A stretch of DNA of 38,557 nt. Origin: Chitinophaga pinensis (GTDB lineage Bacteria > Bacteroidota > Bacteroidia > Chitinophagales > Chitinophagaceae). The notes beneath the pieces were generated by a model. That model ran no database searches. It was not told the origin of the DNA and worked only from the letters and a program-made list of their open reading frames with translations. Positions 1 to 8,765 of this stretch are shown piece after piece; positions within the stretch are counted from its first letter, which is position 1, and each line of letters begins with the position of its first letter. A program made the translations under genes and the position numbers. Where the stretch lies: assembly GCA_943333125.1 (NCBI GenBank), contig CALQSB010000027.1, positions 1 through 38,557 of the forward strand, given 5' to 3'.

Positions 1-2729
1 GCACTTACATCATCACATGGAGCTAATAAACCAGTGAAAGCAGCATCAGTAAACGCAGCATTCAAAGTACCTAAACCACCAATTACCGGACGATAATCAG
101 GAGCTGTAAAATTGTATGGACTAGTTAATACACCTGTTGTTGTTGAAGCAGAATCATTTTTAAATAATCCTACACTTGATCCAAAAATAGAATCACGCAT
201 AGCAGCATAAACTGCAGAAGTACCATTTGAGAAGGATGTAGTATCCATTGCATATATACTTCCGGCGATTAAATTGTTTTTAAATTTAGTAGCACCAGAC
301 TGAAGATTAGCACGAACAGCACTTCCATCCATGTATACGCCATATGGAGCATCCATCATGATACTGTTGAAAATTCTTAATCCAGAATTTCTACGGATAC
401 GAGCACCTCTTCTAAATTTGAAAGTAGATAAATAAGCGCTTGTCTTAGTACCTCTGAAACCAGAAATATCAGTAATGTTAGAGAATAATGCTCTTGTTTG
501 TGGTGAGTTTGTAGAACCTGCAGCATCATTATCTGATTCAAATCCTTCTGAAGTTGAACTTGAAGATTGATCAGAAATCAATGGATCACGAACACCTAAA
601 CCAAATTGAACTGAACCAGAGAAACCATTGTCAGTATCAAAATTATCATCCAAACATCTGTAAGCTACAAGGTGAGAACAATTAACTGTACCACCAAACC
701 ATTCAAATGCATCATCATTAATAAATGAACATTGTACATAGTCAATTGAAGTACCACGACCTACTGCGCCCATAGTCAAACCATTGATTTCTTTATCTGT
801 AGCGAATATGTATCCGCCAAATTCAATACGAACATATTTTAACGAACCAGAATTATCATCGTCATTAGGTGTTGCACCACCACCAAATTCAGTTTGAGTT
901 GAAACTGCAATACCTTCAATGTTAGATACGCCACCTACTCCATTGTAAGAAGCTCTACCCAAAAGGATAATGCCACCCCAATCGCCTATTGATCTTGAAC
1001 CTACGGCTTTACTTGAAGTAAACACAATAGCACTATCAACAGTACCTATAGCAATTAATTTTGCATTTTTCGTAACTATTAAAGAAGAGTTAGAAATTGA
1101 TGCATCGCCAAGAATAACTGTACCTGGTTTAATGGTTAAAGTAACTCCAGCATTTACATAAACAAGGCCTTGTAATAAATAAGTATTTCCGGCAGTCCAT
1201 GTAGTGTTAGTTGTGATATTACCACTAACCGTAACAGTTGAAGATGGATATACAGTATTAGCGGGATCAAAGTTGGTCCAACCGTCTGTCCACATTGCTG
1301 ATGGAGAAGGCGCAAAAGCACCACGGTAAGTAACATCTCTTATAAATGAAGCAGAAGTAACCACGATTTTACGGTTGTTGAAAGCAGCATCATTGAAATT
1401 CACATTTGATAAAGCCAAAGAACTTGTAGCCGGACGATAATCTGGTGAAAGAAAATCGTAAGGACTTACCAACAAAGTTGCTGTAGAAGCTAAAGAATCA
1501 TTTTTAAATTGTAAAGCACTAAATAAAGAATCTTTTACAGTTGAATAACCAGTTGTAGTTGGATCTACAGCCTGAATATTTCCTGCAACGATATTGTGTT
1601 TAAAAACAGTTACGCCAGTTTGTAAATTAGCACGACAAGCCGCGCCATCAATAAATACTCCATAAGGAGCATCCATCAAAATACTGTTCAAAATTTTAAC
1701 ACCTGAATTTCTACGTAAACGAGCACCTCTTCTGAATTTGAAAGTAGATGCATAAGGATTAGTAACTGTACCTCTGAAACCAGAGATATCAGTAACGTTA
1801 CTGAACACACAAGTAGTTTGAGGAGTGTTGGTTGAACCAGTAGCATCATTATCAGATTCAAAACCTTCTGAAGTAGAACCAGAAGATTGATCTGAAATAT
1901 CTGCATCACGAACGCCTAAACAAAATTGAACTGAACCAGAAAATCCATTATCAGTATCAAAATTATCATCCAAGCATCTGTACGCAACAAGGTGAGAGCA
2001 GTTTACTGTACCACCAAACCATTCGAAAGCATCGTCATTGATAAATGAGCATTGAACAAAATCGATAATTGTGTTTCTTCCAACACCACCCATAGTCAAC
2101 CCATTTATTTCCTGATCGGTTGCAAAAATATATCCGCCAAATTCTATACGAACATATTTTAAGTTACCTGAATTATCATTATCATCAGGCGTAGTTGCGC
2201 CACCATATTCAGTATCACCAGAAACGGTAATTCCTTCTATATTACCTATTCCACCAACTTTATTAACAGTAGATTTTCCTAAGATAACCAAACCTCCCCA
2301 ATCGCCTTTTGCTCTTAAACCGGCATCTTTGTTTGAACTAAATACAATTGGATTTGTAGAATTACCAACCGCATTAATTTTTGCACCTTTAGTAATAATC
2401 AAAGATGAATTGGCAACAGTAGCATCACCTAGGATAACAGTACCTGGTTGAATGGTTAATGTTGCACCTTTTACATACACCAAACCTGAAATTAAGTAAG
2501 TGTTGCCACTTGACCAGGTTGTGTTTGTTGTAATGTTACCTGTTACAGTAACTGTGGAAGCTGGATACACGGCATTTTGTGGATCCCAGTTAGTCCAACC
2601 GTCTGTCCAAGGAGCAGTTGGAGCTGGAGCAAAAGCTCCTCTGTAGTTAACCACCTCAAAGAAGGGGTTTTGTGCATTGATAGTAATAGCGACTATCATT
2701 AATGCAACAAGTGATAAAATTTTTTTCAT
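1..2729 (-). CDS. Secreted tandem-repeat (beta-helix-like) surface protein, C-terminus beyond window
   Basis: An open frame runs from ATG at 2729 to the left edge (909 codons, no stop), so the protein is incomplete. Residues 1-20 form a signal peptide (MKKILSLVALMIVAITINAQ). Two copies of a domain follow, starting at YRGAFAP near residues 29 and 468, a period of exactly 439 residues. Each copy carries the same Gly-rich blocks: GDWGGLVILGK, then IEFGGYIFATD, EINGLTMGGVG, DDAFEWFGGTVN and DNFDTDNGFSG. Such blocks recur in large secreted Bacteroidota proteins often annotated only as T9SS C-terminal target domain proteins; a right-handed beta-helix fold and cell-surface location are inference. 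Copy 2 ends in a different sequence (GLLAPCDDV), so more domains probably lie outside the window. It follows the TonB receptor gene but is separated from it by a terminator, and has its own promoter region with 11-bp repeats like those of the receptor. Ligand unknown. Confidence 0.8.
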   Translation of the reverse strand, partial: MKKILSLVALMIVAITINAQNPFFEVVNYRGAFAPAPTAPWTDGWTNWDPQNAVYPASTVTVTGNITTNTTWSSGNTYLISGLVYVKGATLTIQPGTVILGDATVANSSLIITKGAKINAVGNSTNPIVFSSNKDAGLRAKGDWGGLVILGKSTVNKVGGIGNIEGITVSGDTEYGGATTPDDNDNSGNLKYVRIEFGGYIFATDQEINGLTMGGVGRNTIIDFVQCSFINDDAFEWFGGTVNCSHLVAYRCLDDNFDTDNGFSGSVQFCLGVRDADISDQSSGSTSEGFESDNDATGSTNTPQTTCVFSNVTDISGFRGTVTNPYASTFKFRRGARLRRNSGVKILNSILMDAPYGVFIDGAACRANLQTGVTVFKHNIVAGNIQAVDPTTTGYSTVKDSLFSALQFKNDSLASTATLLVSPYDFLSPDYRPATSSLALSNVNFNDAAFNNRKIVVTSASFIRDVTYRGAFAPSPSAMWTDGWTNFDPANTVYPSSTVTVSGNITTNTTWTAGNTYLLQGLVYVNAGVTLTIKPGTVILGDASISNSSLIVTKNAKLIAIGTVDSAIVFTSSKAVGSRSIGDWGGIILLGRASYNGVGGVSNIEGIAVSTQTEFGGGATPNDDDNSGSLKYVRIEFGGYIFATDKEINGLTMGAVGRGTSIDYVQCSFINDDAFEWFGGTVNCSHLVAYRCLDDNFDTDNGFSGSVQFGLGVRDPLISDQSSSSTSEGFESDNDAAGSTNSPQTRALFSNITDISGFRGTKTSAYLSTFKFRRGARIRRNSGLRIFNSIMMDAPYGVYMDGSAVRANLQSGATKFKNNLIAGSIYAMDTTSFSNGTSAVYAAMRDSIFGSSVGLFKNDSASTTTGVLTSPYNFTAPDYRPVIGGLGTLNAAFTDAAFTGLLAPCDDVS
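35..1328 (-). repeat. Tandem coding repeat, copy 2
   Basis: The second copy of the 439-codon unit. Similarity to copy 1 holds down to the DAAF codons near 37-48 and is lost after them, where GLLAPCDDV replaces the copy 1 sequence. Copy 1 has Cys where copy 2 has Gly (QFCLGV versus QFGLGV) and at several other places, so the copies have begun to diverge. Confidence 0.8.
1329..2645 (-). repeat. Tandem coding repeat, copy 1 (439 codons)
   Basis: The first copy of the 1317-bp in-frame repeat in the secreted protein. It begins at the YRGAFAP codons and runs to the same motif of copy 2. The nucleotide sequence is clearly similar as well, for example over the codons for the EWFGGTVN and FKFRRGAR blocks, which points to an internal duplication. 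Confidence 0.85.
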
Positions 2730-2801
2730 ATTATTTACGCCGGTTTTAATAATGGCAGTGCAAATATTGTATTCGAATGTTACGAGAATGAGAGGTAATT
2801 A

Positions 2802-2834
2802 TTAAGGAAATGTTATGTAAATGTTAAGGAAAAA
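2802..2834 (-). promoter_or_regulatory. Three 11-bp direct repeats, PhoB/OmpR-type operator candidate (secreted repeat protein gene)
   Basis: On the plus strand three consecutive 11-mers read TTAAGGAAATG (2802), TTATGTAAATG (2813) and TTAAGGAAAAA (2824), in exact 11-bp phase. They lie 73-105 bp upstream of the ATG at 2729. A candidate -7 element (AATATTTG on the minus strand, 2761-2768) lies between. The 19-bp core at 2797-2815 matches 17 of 19 bases of the block at 5943-5961 upstream of the TonB receptor. Tandem 11-bp units are the known binding layout of PhoB-family regulators; the regulator here is not identified. Confidence 0.55.
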
Positions 2835-2938
2835 TGATGTCGTTTTCATTAACGCAAGTATTAGTTTGGTAATTCAAATGGATGTAAAAAATTAAACGGC
2901 TGCGTAAACTCAAATTCCTCTTCTCTTATGCGGTAAAT

Positions 2939-2970
2939 AAAGAATGCCCCAATAAATTGAGGCATTCTTT
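2939..2970 (-). terminator. Rho-independent terminator of the TonB receptor gene
   Basis: An inverted repeat AAAGAATGCC (2939-2948) / GGCATTCTTT (2961-2970) with a 12-nt loop starts 19 bp after the receptor stop codon. On the minus strand the stem is followed by a T-rich run (TTTATTTACC). It separates the receptor from the downstream repeat-protein gene. The rest of 2730-2989 holds the operator and promoter region of that gene. Confidence 0.75.
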
Positions 2971-2989
2971 GCTTAATTAAATTCTTCTA

Positions 2990-5866
2990 TTAAAACTTGT
3001 ATGTAAAAACAAATGAAATCACTCTACCAAAATTCAGTGAAGATCTTGTCAAATCAACACCTTTGTCGAATTTTTTATTATCATTATAATCCTCATAGAA
3101 GAATAATTTTTGGGCTAAAATATCTTTCACATTCAACTTCAAATCGATGTTTTTATCAGGGAATGATTTAGTGATTTGAAAATCTAATTGAGTTCTTCCA
3201 TTTTCCCAAAGATTTGGCTCAATAAGCGTTCCATTCTGTAAGGCATCTCCGTTGCTTGCTAAAAATATACGTTGACCATATCTGTTTACGGATATAGTTG
3301 ATGTGATATTATTTTTGTCATTGTTATAGGTAACGCCTGCATTCAAGACGTATGGAGATTGCCCTTGCATCACACGACCTTTACTGTAATAAAAATTCGA
3401 AGTATCTGTAACCTGCAAATCCACTTTAGATTGTATTAAAGTTACGTTTCCAAATAAAGTAAGTTTGTTCCAGATAGAATGATCCCCCGTTTGAAATAAT
3501 GTTCCCAATAAACTACGCACTTCGAATTCAGCACCTCTGATTTCTGCTGAAGGCGAATTTTTGTATGATAATGTTTTGTCCTGATTACTAACTGAAATCA
3601 ACTCAATAGGATCTGTGAATTTTTTATAAAAAACAGAAGCAGATAAAATTTGTGCTTTGCCAGGATAAAATTCGTAGCGAAGATCATAATTTTCAATAGC
3701 AGCTCTTCTAAGTGTTGTATCTCCAAATACAGAATATTTGATGGTATAATCACGGAATAAGAATGGCGCTAATTCTCTGAACTCAGGTCTGTTTAATGTC
3801 TTTGAATAACACAAACGAAGATTTTGTTTTGGTGACAAAGAATAAACAATATTCAAAGATGGCAATACATCCAGTTTTGTTGTATTCACTCTTACCGGTG
3901 TAAACTGATTGTATTCTGCATTTAATTTTTGATTAAAATCTTCAACTCTAATTCCATAAATTAATCTGAGTTTTTTACCAAATCGTTGATCAGCCATGGC
4001 GTAGTATGAAAAAAGTTTTGTGCTTGCTGTATACAAATCACGGATCTCAGTGATGTCTTTTAAAATGAAACCTGTTTTACCTCCGCCAATATTTCCCATG
4101 TTGTTTTTATTAAAAATAACATCAGGAGACAACATCAATAAATTCATATTGAACTTTGATGAATTGTAATTACAGAACGCAAGTAGTCTTGGATTGAACG
4201 ATCTTTCTCTTGCTTGATAGTATACACCAACTTTAAATAAAGATTGAATCTTTTCAGAGAATTTTACATTTCGTGAAAAATCTAATCTTGCATTATACAC
4301 CTTTTCTTTATTGATTGAATAATAGGATAATCCTGCAGTATTATCATTATCCACTGGATTAGTATCGTATAATTTTGCATTATAACCAGGAGAACCAGCA
4401 GCGCTATCAAATACCATTCTTCTCATAGCAGGAACTTCCCTTCTGATATCAGAGTAAGATGCTACCCAGTTGATTTTGATTTTAGATGAAGGCAGATAAT
4501 GCTCTCCAATTAATTGACTGGATAAGATTTTATTGCTGGTAAACCATAAAGCATATGACTTAGTAAATCTGCTTGGATCGTTGATGATGTCATCATTTCC
4601 TTCTCTCGTAATAACCCTGTCGTCAGAATTTATACTTAAAATGTTTTTAAAACTGATGTTGTTATTGTTGTTCAATTTAAATGAAAAATTAGCAATGGCT
4701 CCTAACAATGTTTGAGTATTGTAGGTAGATTCTTTGTAAACAGATATTGGCGCTTCATCATACTCTGTTGCATAAAAAGTACGATCACCATCATTGGTTG
4801 TTAAATTTTTATTGTAAGTAAGAGACAAAATCATCCCGAAAAAATCTTTTTCTTTTCTCTGATAATTTCTTCCTAAAATAAATTGAAAGTTTGAATTAGG
4901 TGCCCAGTTTCTACTCAGCAAGCCCCAGTTATTTGGTTGAAAACTTTGCGCATAACCAATTCTTTCGTTAACGCTAAGTGCTTTAAATGGAATAATATCG
5001 GGCACTGATTTTGATAATTTTCTTGTGTTATCGATTCCCAAAAAATCCCATTGACCACCATCATAGTATTTTCTTTCTCCAGAAGCGGCTAATGTGTTTA
5101 CACCCAATCCAAAAGAAATTGATTGGAAGTTTTCAGTAGGAATTCCTTTTGTATTGATTACAATTTGGCCACCGGCAAACTCAGCAGGCATATCTGGTGT
5201 AGCTGTTTTGTAGATTATAAGATTATCCAGCATATTGGCCGGGAAGATATCAAATGCAAATGCTTTTCTGTCACTTTCAGAACTTGGCAATGGCGCACCA
5301 TTTATATAAGCAGCGTTGTATCTGTCATTCAAACCTCTTATAACCGCAAATTTATCTTCCTGTAAACTTGCTCCACTTACTCTTTTTAAGATGTCACCGG
5401 TGTTTCGGTCAGGCGTTCTTTTAATCGTCTCTGCAGAAATTCCATCACTTACGCTTGCACTGTTTTTTTGAGCAATCAATAATGAACTTACTGTTTCTTT
5501 TGGTTTGCTTAATCCTCCACTACTTTTCACCACCACGGCACCTAAATCACCCGCTTTATCCATCACAATATCTTGTGAAACAACTTCATTTTCCTTTACA
5601 TCAATTCCAGAAATAGTTTTTTTTGAGTAGGAAACATAGGTTACAGAAATCTGATAAATCCCCTTTTCTAAACCCGAAACGGAATAAAAACCATTCTGAT
5701 CACTTTTCACGGTTTTCTGGGCTCCATCAAGTGTAATCGTAGCACCAATAAGGGCTTCCCCAGTTTTACTGCTCAATACTTTGCCAGTAATTTTTGCTTT
5801 CTGTGCATGTGTTTGACTAATTGAAAATAACAATACCAATAGAACGAAAATGATTTTCTTAAACAT
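2990..5866 (-). CDS. TonB-dependent outer-membrane receptor
   Basis: A 958-residue outer-membrane transporter of the Bacteroidota type. A signal peptide (MFKKIIFVLLVLLFSISQTHA) is followed by a carboxypeptidase-regulatory-like beta-sandwich (about residues 25-110), a plug with RTPDRNTGDILKRVSGASLQ and VIRGLNDRYN, and a long beta-barrel ending in Phe (FVFTYKF), as needed for barrel insertion. I chose the ATG at 5866 rather than the in-frame ATG at 5887, because only the former gives a signal peptide beginning directly with MFKK. No SusD-like partner gene is adjacent, so this is not a classical Sus-type glycan locus. The next gene in the same direction encodes a large secreted repeat protein, and both promoter regions carry the same 11-bp repeat. 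The substrate cannot be read from the sequence. Confidence 0.9.
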   Translation of the reverse strand: MFKKIIFVLLVLLFSISQTHAQKAKITGKVLSSKTGEALIGATITLDGAQKTVKSDQNGFYSVSGLEKGIYQISVTYVSYSKKTISGIDVKENEVVSQDIVMDKAGDLGAVVVKSSGGLSKPKETVSSLLIAQKNSASVSDGISAETIKRTPDRNTGDILKRVSGASLQEDKFAVIRGLNDRYNAAYINGAPLPSSESDRKAFAFDIFPANMLDNLIIYKTATPDMPAEFAGGQIVINTKGIPTENFQSISFGLGVNTLAASGERKYYDGGQWDFLGIDNTRKLSKSVPDIIPFKALSVNERIGYAQSFQPNNWGLLSRNWAPNSNFQFILGRNYQRKEKDFFGMILSLTYNKNLTTNDGDRTFYATEYDEAPISVYKESTYNTQTLLGAIANFSFKLNNNNNISFKNILSINSDDRVITREGNDDIINDPSRFTKSYALWFTSNKILSSQLIGEHYLPSSKIKINWVASYSDIRREVPAMRRMVFDSAAGSPGYNAKLYDTNPVDNDNTAGLSYYSINKEKVYNARLDFSRNVKFSEKIQSLFKVGVYYQARERSFNPRLLAFCNYNSSKFNMNLLMLSPDVIFNKNNMGNIGGGKTGFILKDITEIRDLYTASTKLFSYYAMADQRFGKKLRLIYGIRVEDFNQKLNAEYNQFTPVRVNTTKLDVLPSLNIVYSLSPKQNLRLCYSKTLNRPEFRELAPFLFRDYTIKYSVFGDTTLRRAAIENYDLRYEFYPGKAQILSASVFYKKFTDPIELISVSNQDKTLSYKNSPSAEIRGAEFEVRSLLGTLFQTGDHSIWNKLTLFGNVTLIQSKVDLQVTDTSNFYYSKGRVMQGQSPYVLNAGVTYNNDKNNITSTISVNRYGQRIFLASNGDALQNGTLIEPNLWENGRTQLDFQITKSFPDKNIDLKLNVKDILAQKLFFYEDYNDNKKFDKGVDLTRSSLNFGRVISFVFTYKF

Positions 5867-5936
5867 GCTGTATATTTTAAGATGCAAAAGAAAACAAAGT
5901 ATGATGAAAATAATTTTTAAGAAGATTACGTGTTTG

Positions 5937-5969
5937 TTATCTAATTATTAAGAAATTGTTAACTAGCTT
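5937..5969 (-). promoter_or_regulatory. Three 11-bp direct repeats, PhoB/OmpR-type operator candidate (TonB receptor gene)
   Basis: Consecutive plus-strand 11-mers read TTATCTAATTA (5937), TTAAGAAATTG (5948) and TTAACTAGCTT (5959). They sit 71-103 bp upstream of the receptor ATG at 5866, nearly the same distance as the related element before the secreted repeat protein. A candidate -7 element (ATACTTTG on the minus strand, 5895-5902) lies about 40 bp closer to the gene, also as in the other promoter. Confidence 0.5.
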
Positions 5970-6140
5970 TCTGAGCTGAAAACCGTTTATCAAATATTCA
6001 TGTAATTTATTTTAGACTGGAATTGTTCGTTATTCTTTGATCCAAAATTTGAAAAAAGCGTACTAATCTTTGAATGCTTTTTAACTCAAATGTAAAATTA
6101 TATTCATTTTTTTCTGATTCTCTGTGTCAATAATAACCAT

Positions 6141-6169
6141 CTTGCCCAACCCCATTTATCTTATATTTG
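6141..6169 (+). promoter_or_regulatory. Bacteroidota-type promoter of the metallo-hydrolase gene
   Basis: A perfect -7 element TATATTTG (6162-6169) has CTTG (6141-6144) as a weak -33 element, 17 bp apart, and lies 23 bp before the ATG at 6193. The rest of the 326-bp divergent region 5867-6192 holds the receptor promoter region; I see no other gene in it. Confidence 0.55.
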
Positions 6170-6192
6170 ACAACCTAATTTATTAAATTCTG

Positions 6193-7014
6193 ATGTCATT
6201 ATTTTTTACTTCTCTAAACTCAGGCAGCAATGGAAACTGCTATTATATTGGCAATAATAACGAAGCTGTACTTATAGATGCAGGCTTGTCGTGCAAGGAA
6301 ACTGAAAAGCGTATGCGAATTCTAGAACTGTCTTTTGAAACAGTTAAGGCCATTTTTATTTCTCACGAACATATTGATCATATCAAAGGAGTTGAAGTGC
6401 TCTCCAAAAAATATGAAATACCTGTGTATATCTCAACTAAGACCTATGCCAATTCCCGAACACCTATAAGAAAAGATCTCATCAGAACTTTAAATAGTTT
6501 TAGTACTATAAAAATCGGAGGACTTTCTATTACCGGTTTTCCAAAAAATCATGATGCAGCAGATCCGGTTAGTTTCATTGTTGAAAATGATCAATATAAA
6601 GTCGGTGTTTTTACTGATATTGGCACTGTATGTGAAAATGTAATTAAGTATTTCAAAAAATGTCATGCGGCTTTTCTTGAAGCCAATTATGATGATAAAA
6701 TGCTTGAAGAAGGACCTTATCCTTTTCATCTAAAGGAAAGAATAAAAAGCAGCCACGGGCATTTATCAAATAAGCAGGCATTTGATTTATTTATAGATCA
6801 TCGTCCTGATTTTATGTCACATTTGTTGCTGTCACATTTGTCGAAAGAAAACAACGCTACAGAATTAGTGTATGATTTATTTCGATCCGTAAATTGTAAT
6901 ACAGAAATAATAATTGCCTCCAGACATGAAGCTACTCCTCTATTTAGATTTGATGAAATACTGCAAAAAAAAGCTGCATCAAAAAATCTGATGCAGCTCG
7001 AGTTGTTTATTTAG
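6193..7014 (+). CDS. YycJ/WalJ-type metallo-beta-lactamase-fold hydrolase
   Basis: A 273-residue metallo-beta-lactamase-fold protein. The di-metal motif is SHEHIDHIKG (H58, H60, D62, H63), preceded by VLIDAGLSC, with later metal-ligand candidates in FPKNHDA, VGVFTDIG, SHGHLS and SRHEATP. Length and motifs fit the YycJ/WalJ group. In Bacillus anthracis a member of this group is linked to a mutator phenotype and 5'-3' exonuclease activity, as I recall. The last residues, QLELFI (268-273), match the QL-x-LF pentapeptide by which DNA repair proteins bind the sliding clamp, which would suit a DNA-processing role. The gene converges with the DUF4139 gene, stop codons 2 bp apart. Confidence 0.85.
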   Translation: MSLFFTSLNSGSNGNCYYIGNNNEAVLIDAGLSCKETEKRMRILELSFETVKAIFISHEHIDHIKGVEVLSKKYEIPVYISTKTYANSRTPIRKDLIRTLNSFSTIKIGGLSITGFPKNHDAADPVSFIVENDQYKVGVFTDIGTVCENVIKYFKKCHAAFLEANYDDKMLEEGPYPFHLKERIKSSHGHLSNKQAFDLFIDHRPDFMSHLLLSHLSKENNATELVYDLFRSVNCNTEIIIASRHEATPLFRFDEILQKKAASKNLMQLELFI

Positions 7015-7016
7015 TT

Positions 7017-8684
7017 TTATTTTAATTCCTGTAAAACCTTGTCTTTGGGATATTTTATATTGTAACTAAATCTATATTTTTTGCTTTCTCCTGGTTTCAG
7101 TTTTACCTTCCATTTCAGGAATCCAGTTTCATTATCCACTTCCGCATCTCCTGAATCAGTTAGCGTTACTTCTATTTCTTTAGTTTGACTAATAGGAAAC
7201 TGATCAGAAAGATTCATGTCTATAGATTGTTTTTTATTATTCTTTACGGTTATTTCATAAGTATAGAATTCGATTTTAGAATCATTTCGTTTTACCTTGT
7301 TGTATTCTTTTACTAACTTCCTGTTGATGGCAATGCGCTTGTCTCTGCCCATCGAGATGCTCAACGTATCTTCAGTTGTATTTGGATTGAGATAAGATTT
7401 ACCCAGATACACATTGTCCATTATGATGCTGGCTACTCCGGGTAATAAACTTAAACTATCCCAGTTGTTTAATTTAGCAATAAGAAATGCATCTTCGTCT
7501 AGTTTGGGTACTGCAACATGCTGGTAAGTCGCAGGAATCATTTCATCTTTTATGGTTACACTATATGCCTGGCCATCACTTGGAATATCATAAGGCAGAT
7601 CTATTTCGAAGTTGGTATTCAACTGACTTTCTTTAAGTGTGAGAAAATCTTTTACTTCTAATTTTCTAGTGGCATAAGCGGGTTTTTTAGCTAAGTCTTT
7701 AGCATAACCAGTTACAACAACTTCATCCAGCATCATAGGTGCCGCATATGATTCATTTGAAGCAGAAATTACTTTATCATAAATAACAGGAACGTATAGT
7801 TGTAAGTAAGTAGGGCTTAATACTGGAATCGTATTTCCCTGATTAGGATTGCTGGTGCTTAGATTAAGCTTTACACCATTCCAGTTCAATCCTGTTGTTT
7901 GAGAAACCATTGCTTTATAAACCAATTTAAATGAATTGTCGATTGTTTTTACACGAATATCGTAGGTAGGAACCCATCCAGCATTTTTCGTAAAATAATT
8001 AAAATCAAAATCAACAGGGCCTGCCATTTTAGACATAACCTGTAAAATCAATTGACCAACTGGCTTGGGTTGTTCTGTAGGTTTATTTTCTTGTGATAAA
8101 CGATTCAATCTGTCTTCAATAGCTGCAATAATTTCATTTAAATTGTTTTTCTTGTCTTCTAGATCAAAAACTTGTTGTTTTAACAGGCTTATTTTATCTG
8201 TATAATAAGTGGTAAGTTTTACGAGCTCTTCACTGGTAATATTTTTTTTATCCGGTGTTGTGAAATTGTTTTCAATGAGTTTTGTTATTCTCAACATCAT
8301 GTCATTTTTAATATCCTGATCATTTGTAAATACATTGATTTGTTTATGATAATTTTTAATGGAGTCGTATGATTTCTGATAAGTGGGAGGCGGAACAACA
8401 ACAGGTGGTTTACTGTAAATTCTGTGGGTATAGGAAAGTATGGTTACATTTTCGGGGCAGGAAATTTGAATTGTATTCATATCCGGATATAAAGAAACAT
8501 TGCTGATAATCAATTGTTGCATTCCTGATACCAGATTAGTCTTGCTGCTATGTTTCAAATCAGCACCATAACCAAAATAAACAGTGGCATTGGTAAGATT
8601 GGCATTTGCATAAACGGTGTCTTTTTTCTGAGCGGAAGCGAAGCCGGCATAAATAATTGCCAGGGAGAGCATGATTTTTTTCAT
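7017..8684 (-). CDS. DUF4139 domain protein (mucoidy inhibitor MuiA family)
   Basis: A 555-residue exported protein with an 18-residue signal peptide (ending GFASA). It has an N-terminal DUF4140-like segment (about 25-110), a coiled coil (about 150-200, with LKQQVFDLEDKKNNLNEI), and a C-terminal DUF4139 beta-rich domain with the typical AGWVPTYDIRV and YKAMVSQTTGLNWNGVKLNL blocks. The biochemical role of the family is unknown; the name comes from a gene whose expression inhibited mucoidy. Oddity: residues 320-327 (DEVVVTGY) copy the motif usually found at the plug border of SusC-type TonB receptors. It lies downstream of rodA on the same strand, across a 109-bp gap. Confidence 0.85.
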   Translation of the reverse strand: MKKIMLSLAIIYAGFASAQKKDTVYANANLTNATVYFGYGADLKHSSKTNLVSGMQQLIISNVSLYPDMNTIQISCPENVTILSYTHRIYSKPPVVVPPPTYQKSYDSIKNYHKQINVFTNDQDIKNDMMLRITKLIENNFTTPDKKNITSEELVKLTTYYTDKISLLKQQVFDLEDKKNNLNEIIAAIEDRLNRLSQENKPTEQPKPVGQLILQVMSKMAGPVDFDFNYFTKNAGWVPTYDIRVKTIDNSFKLVYKAMVSQTTGLNWNGVKLNLSTSNPNQGNTIPVLSPTYLQLYVPVIYDKVISASNESYAAPMMLDEVVVTGYAKDLAKKPAYATRKLEVKDFLTLKESQLNTNFEIDLPYDIPSDGQAYSVTIKDEMIPATYQHVAVPKLDEDAFLIAKLNNWDSLSLLPGVASIIMDNVYLGKSYLNPNTTEDTLSISMGRDKRIAINRKLVKEYNKVKRNDSKIEFYTYEITVKNNKKQSIDMNLSDQFPISQTKEIEVTLTDSGDAEVDNETGFLKWKVKLKPGESKKYRFSYNIKYPKDKVLQELK

Positions 8685-8765
8685 CTTTTTAATTTTTTTG
8701 TTCGGCTCTTTGATGCATCTAAAAGAATGATTGCATAAGTGATTTCAAAAAAACTGAAATGTTTA

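Noticed and set aside
5123..5365. Open frames on the opposite strand of the TonB receptor and other large genes
   Set aside because: They have no recognisable domains, start signals or promoters and overlap well-supported genes completely; they are chance frames.
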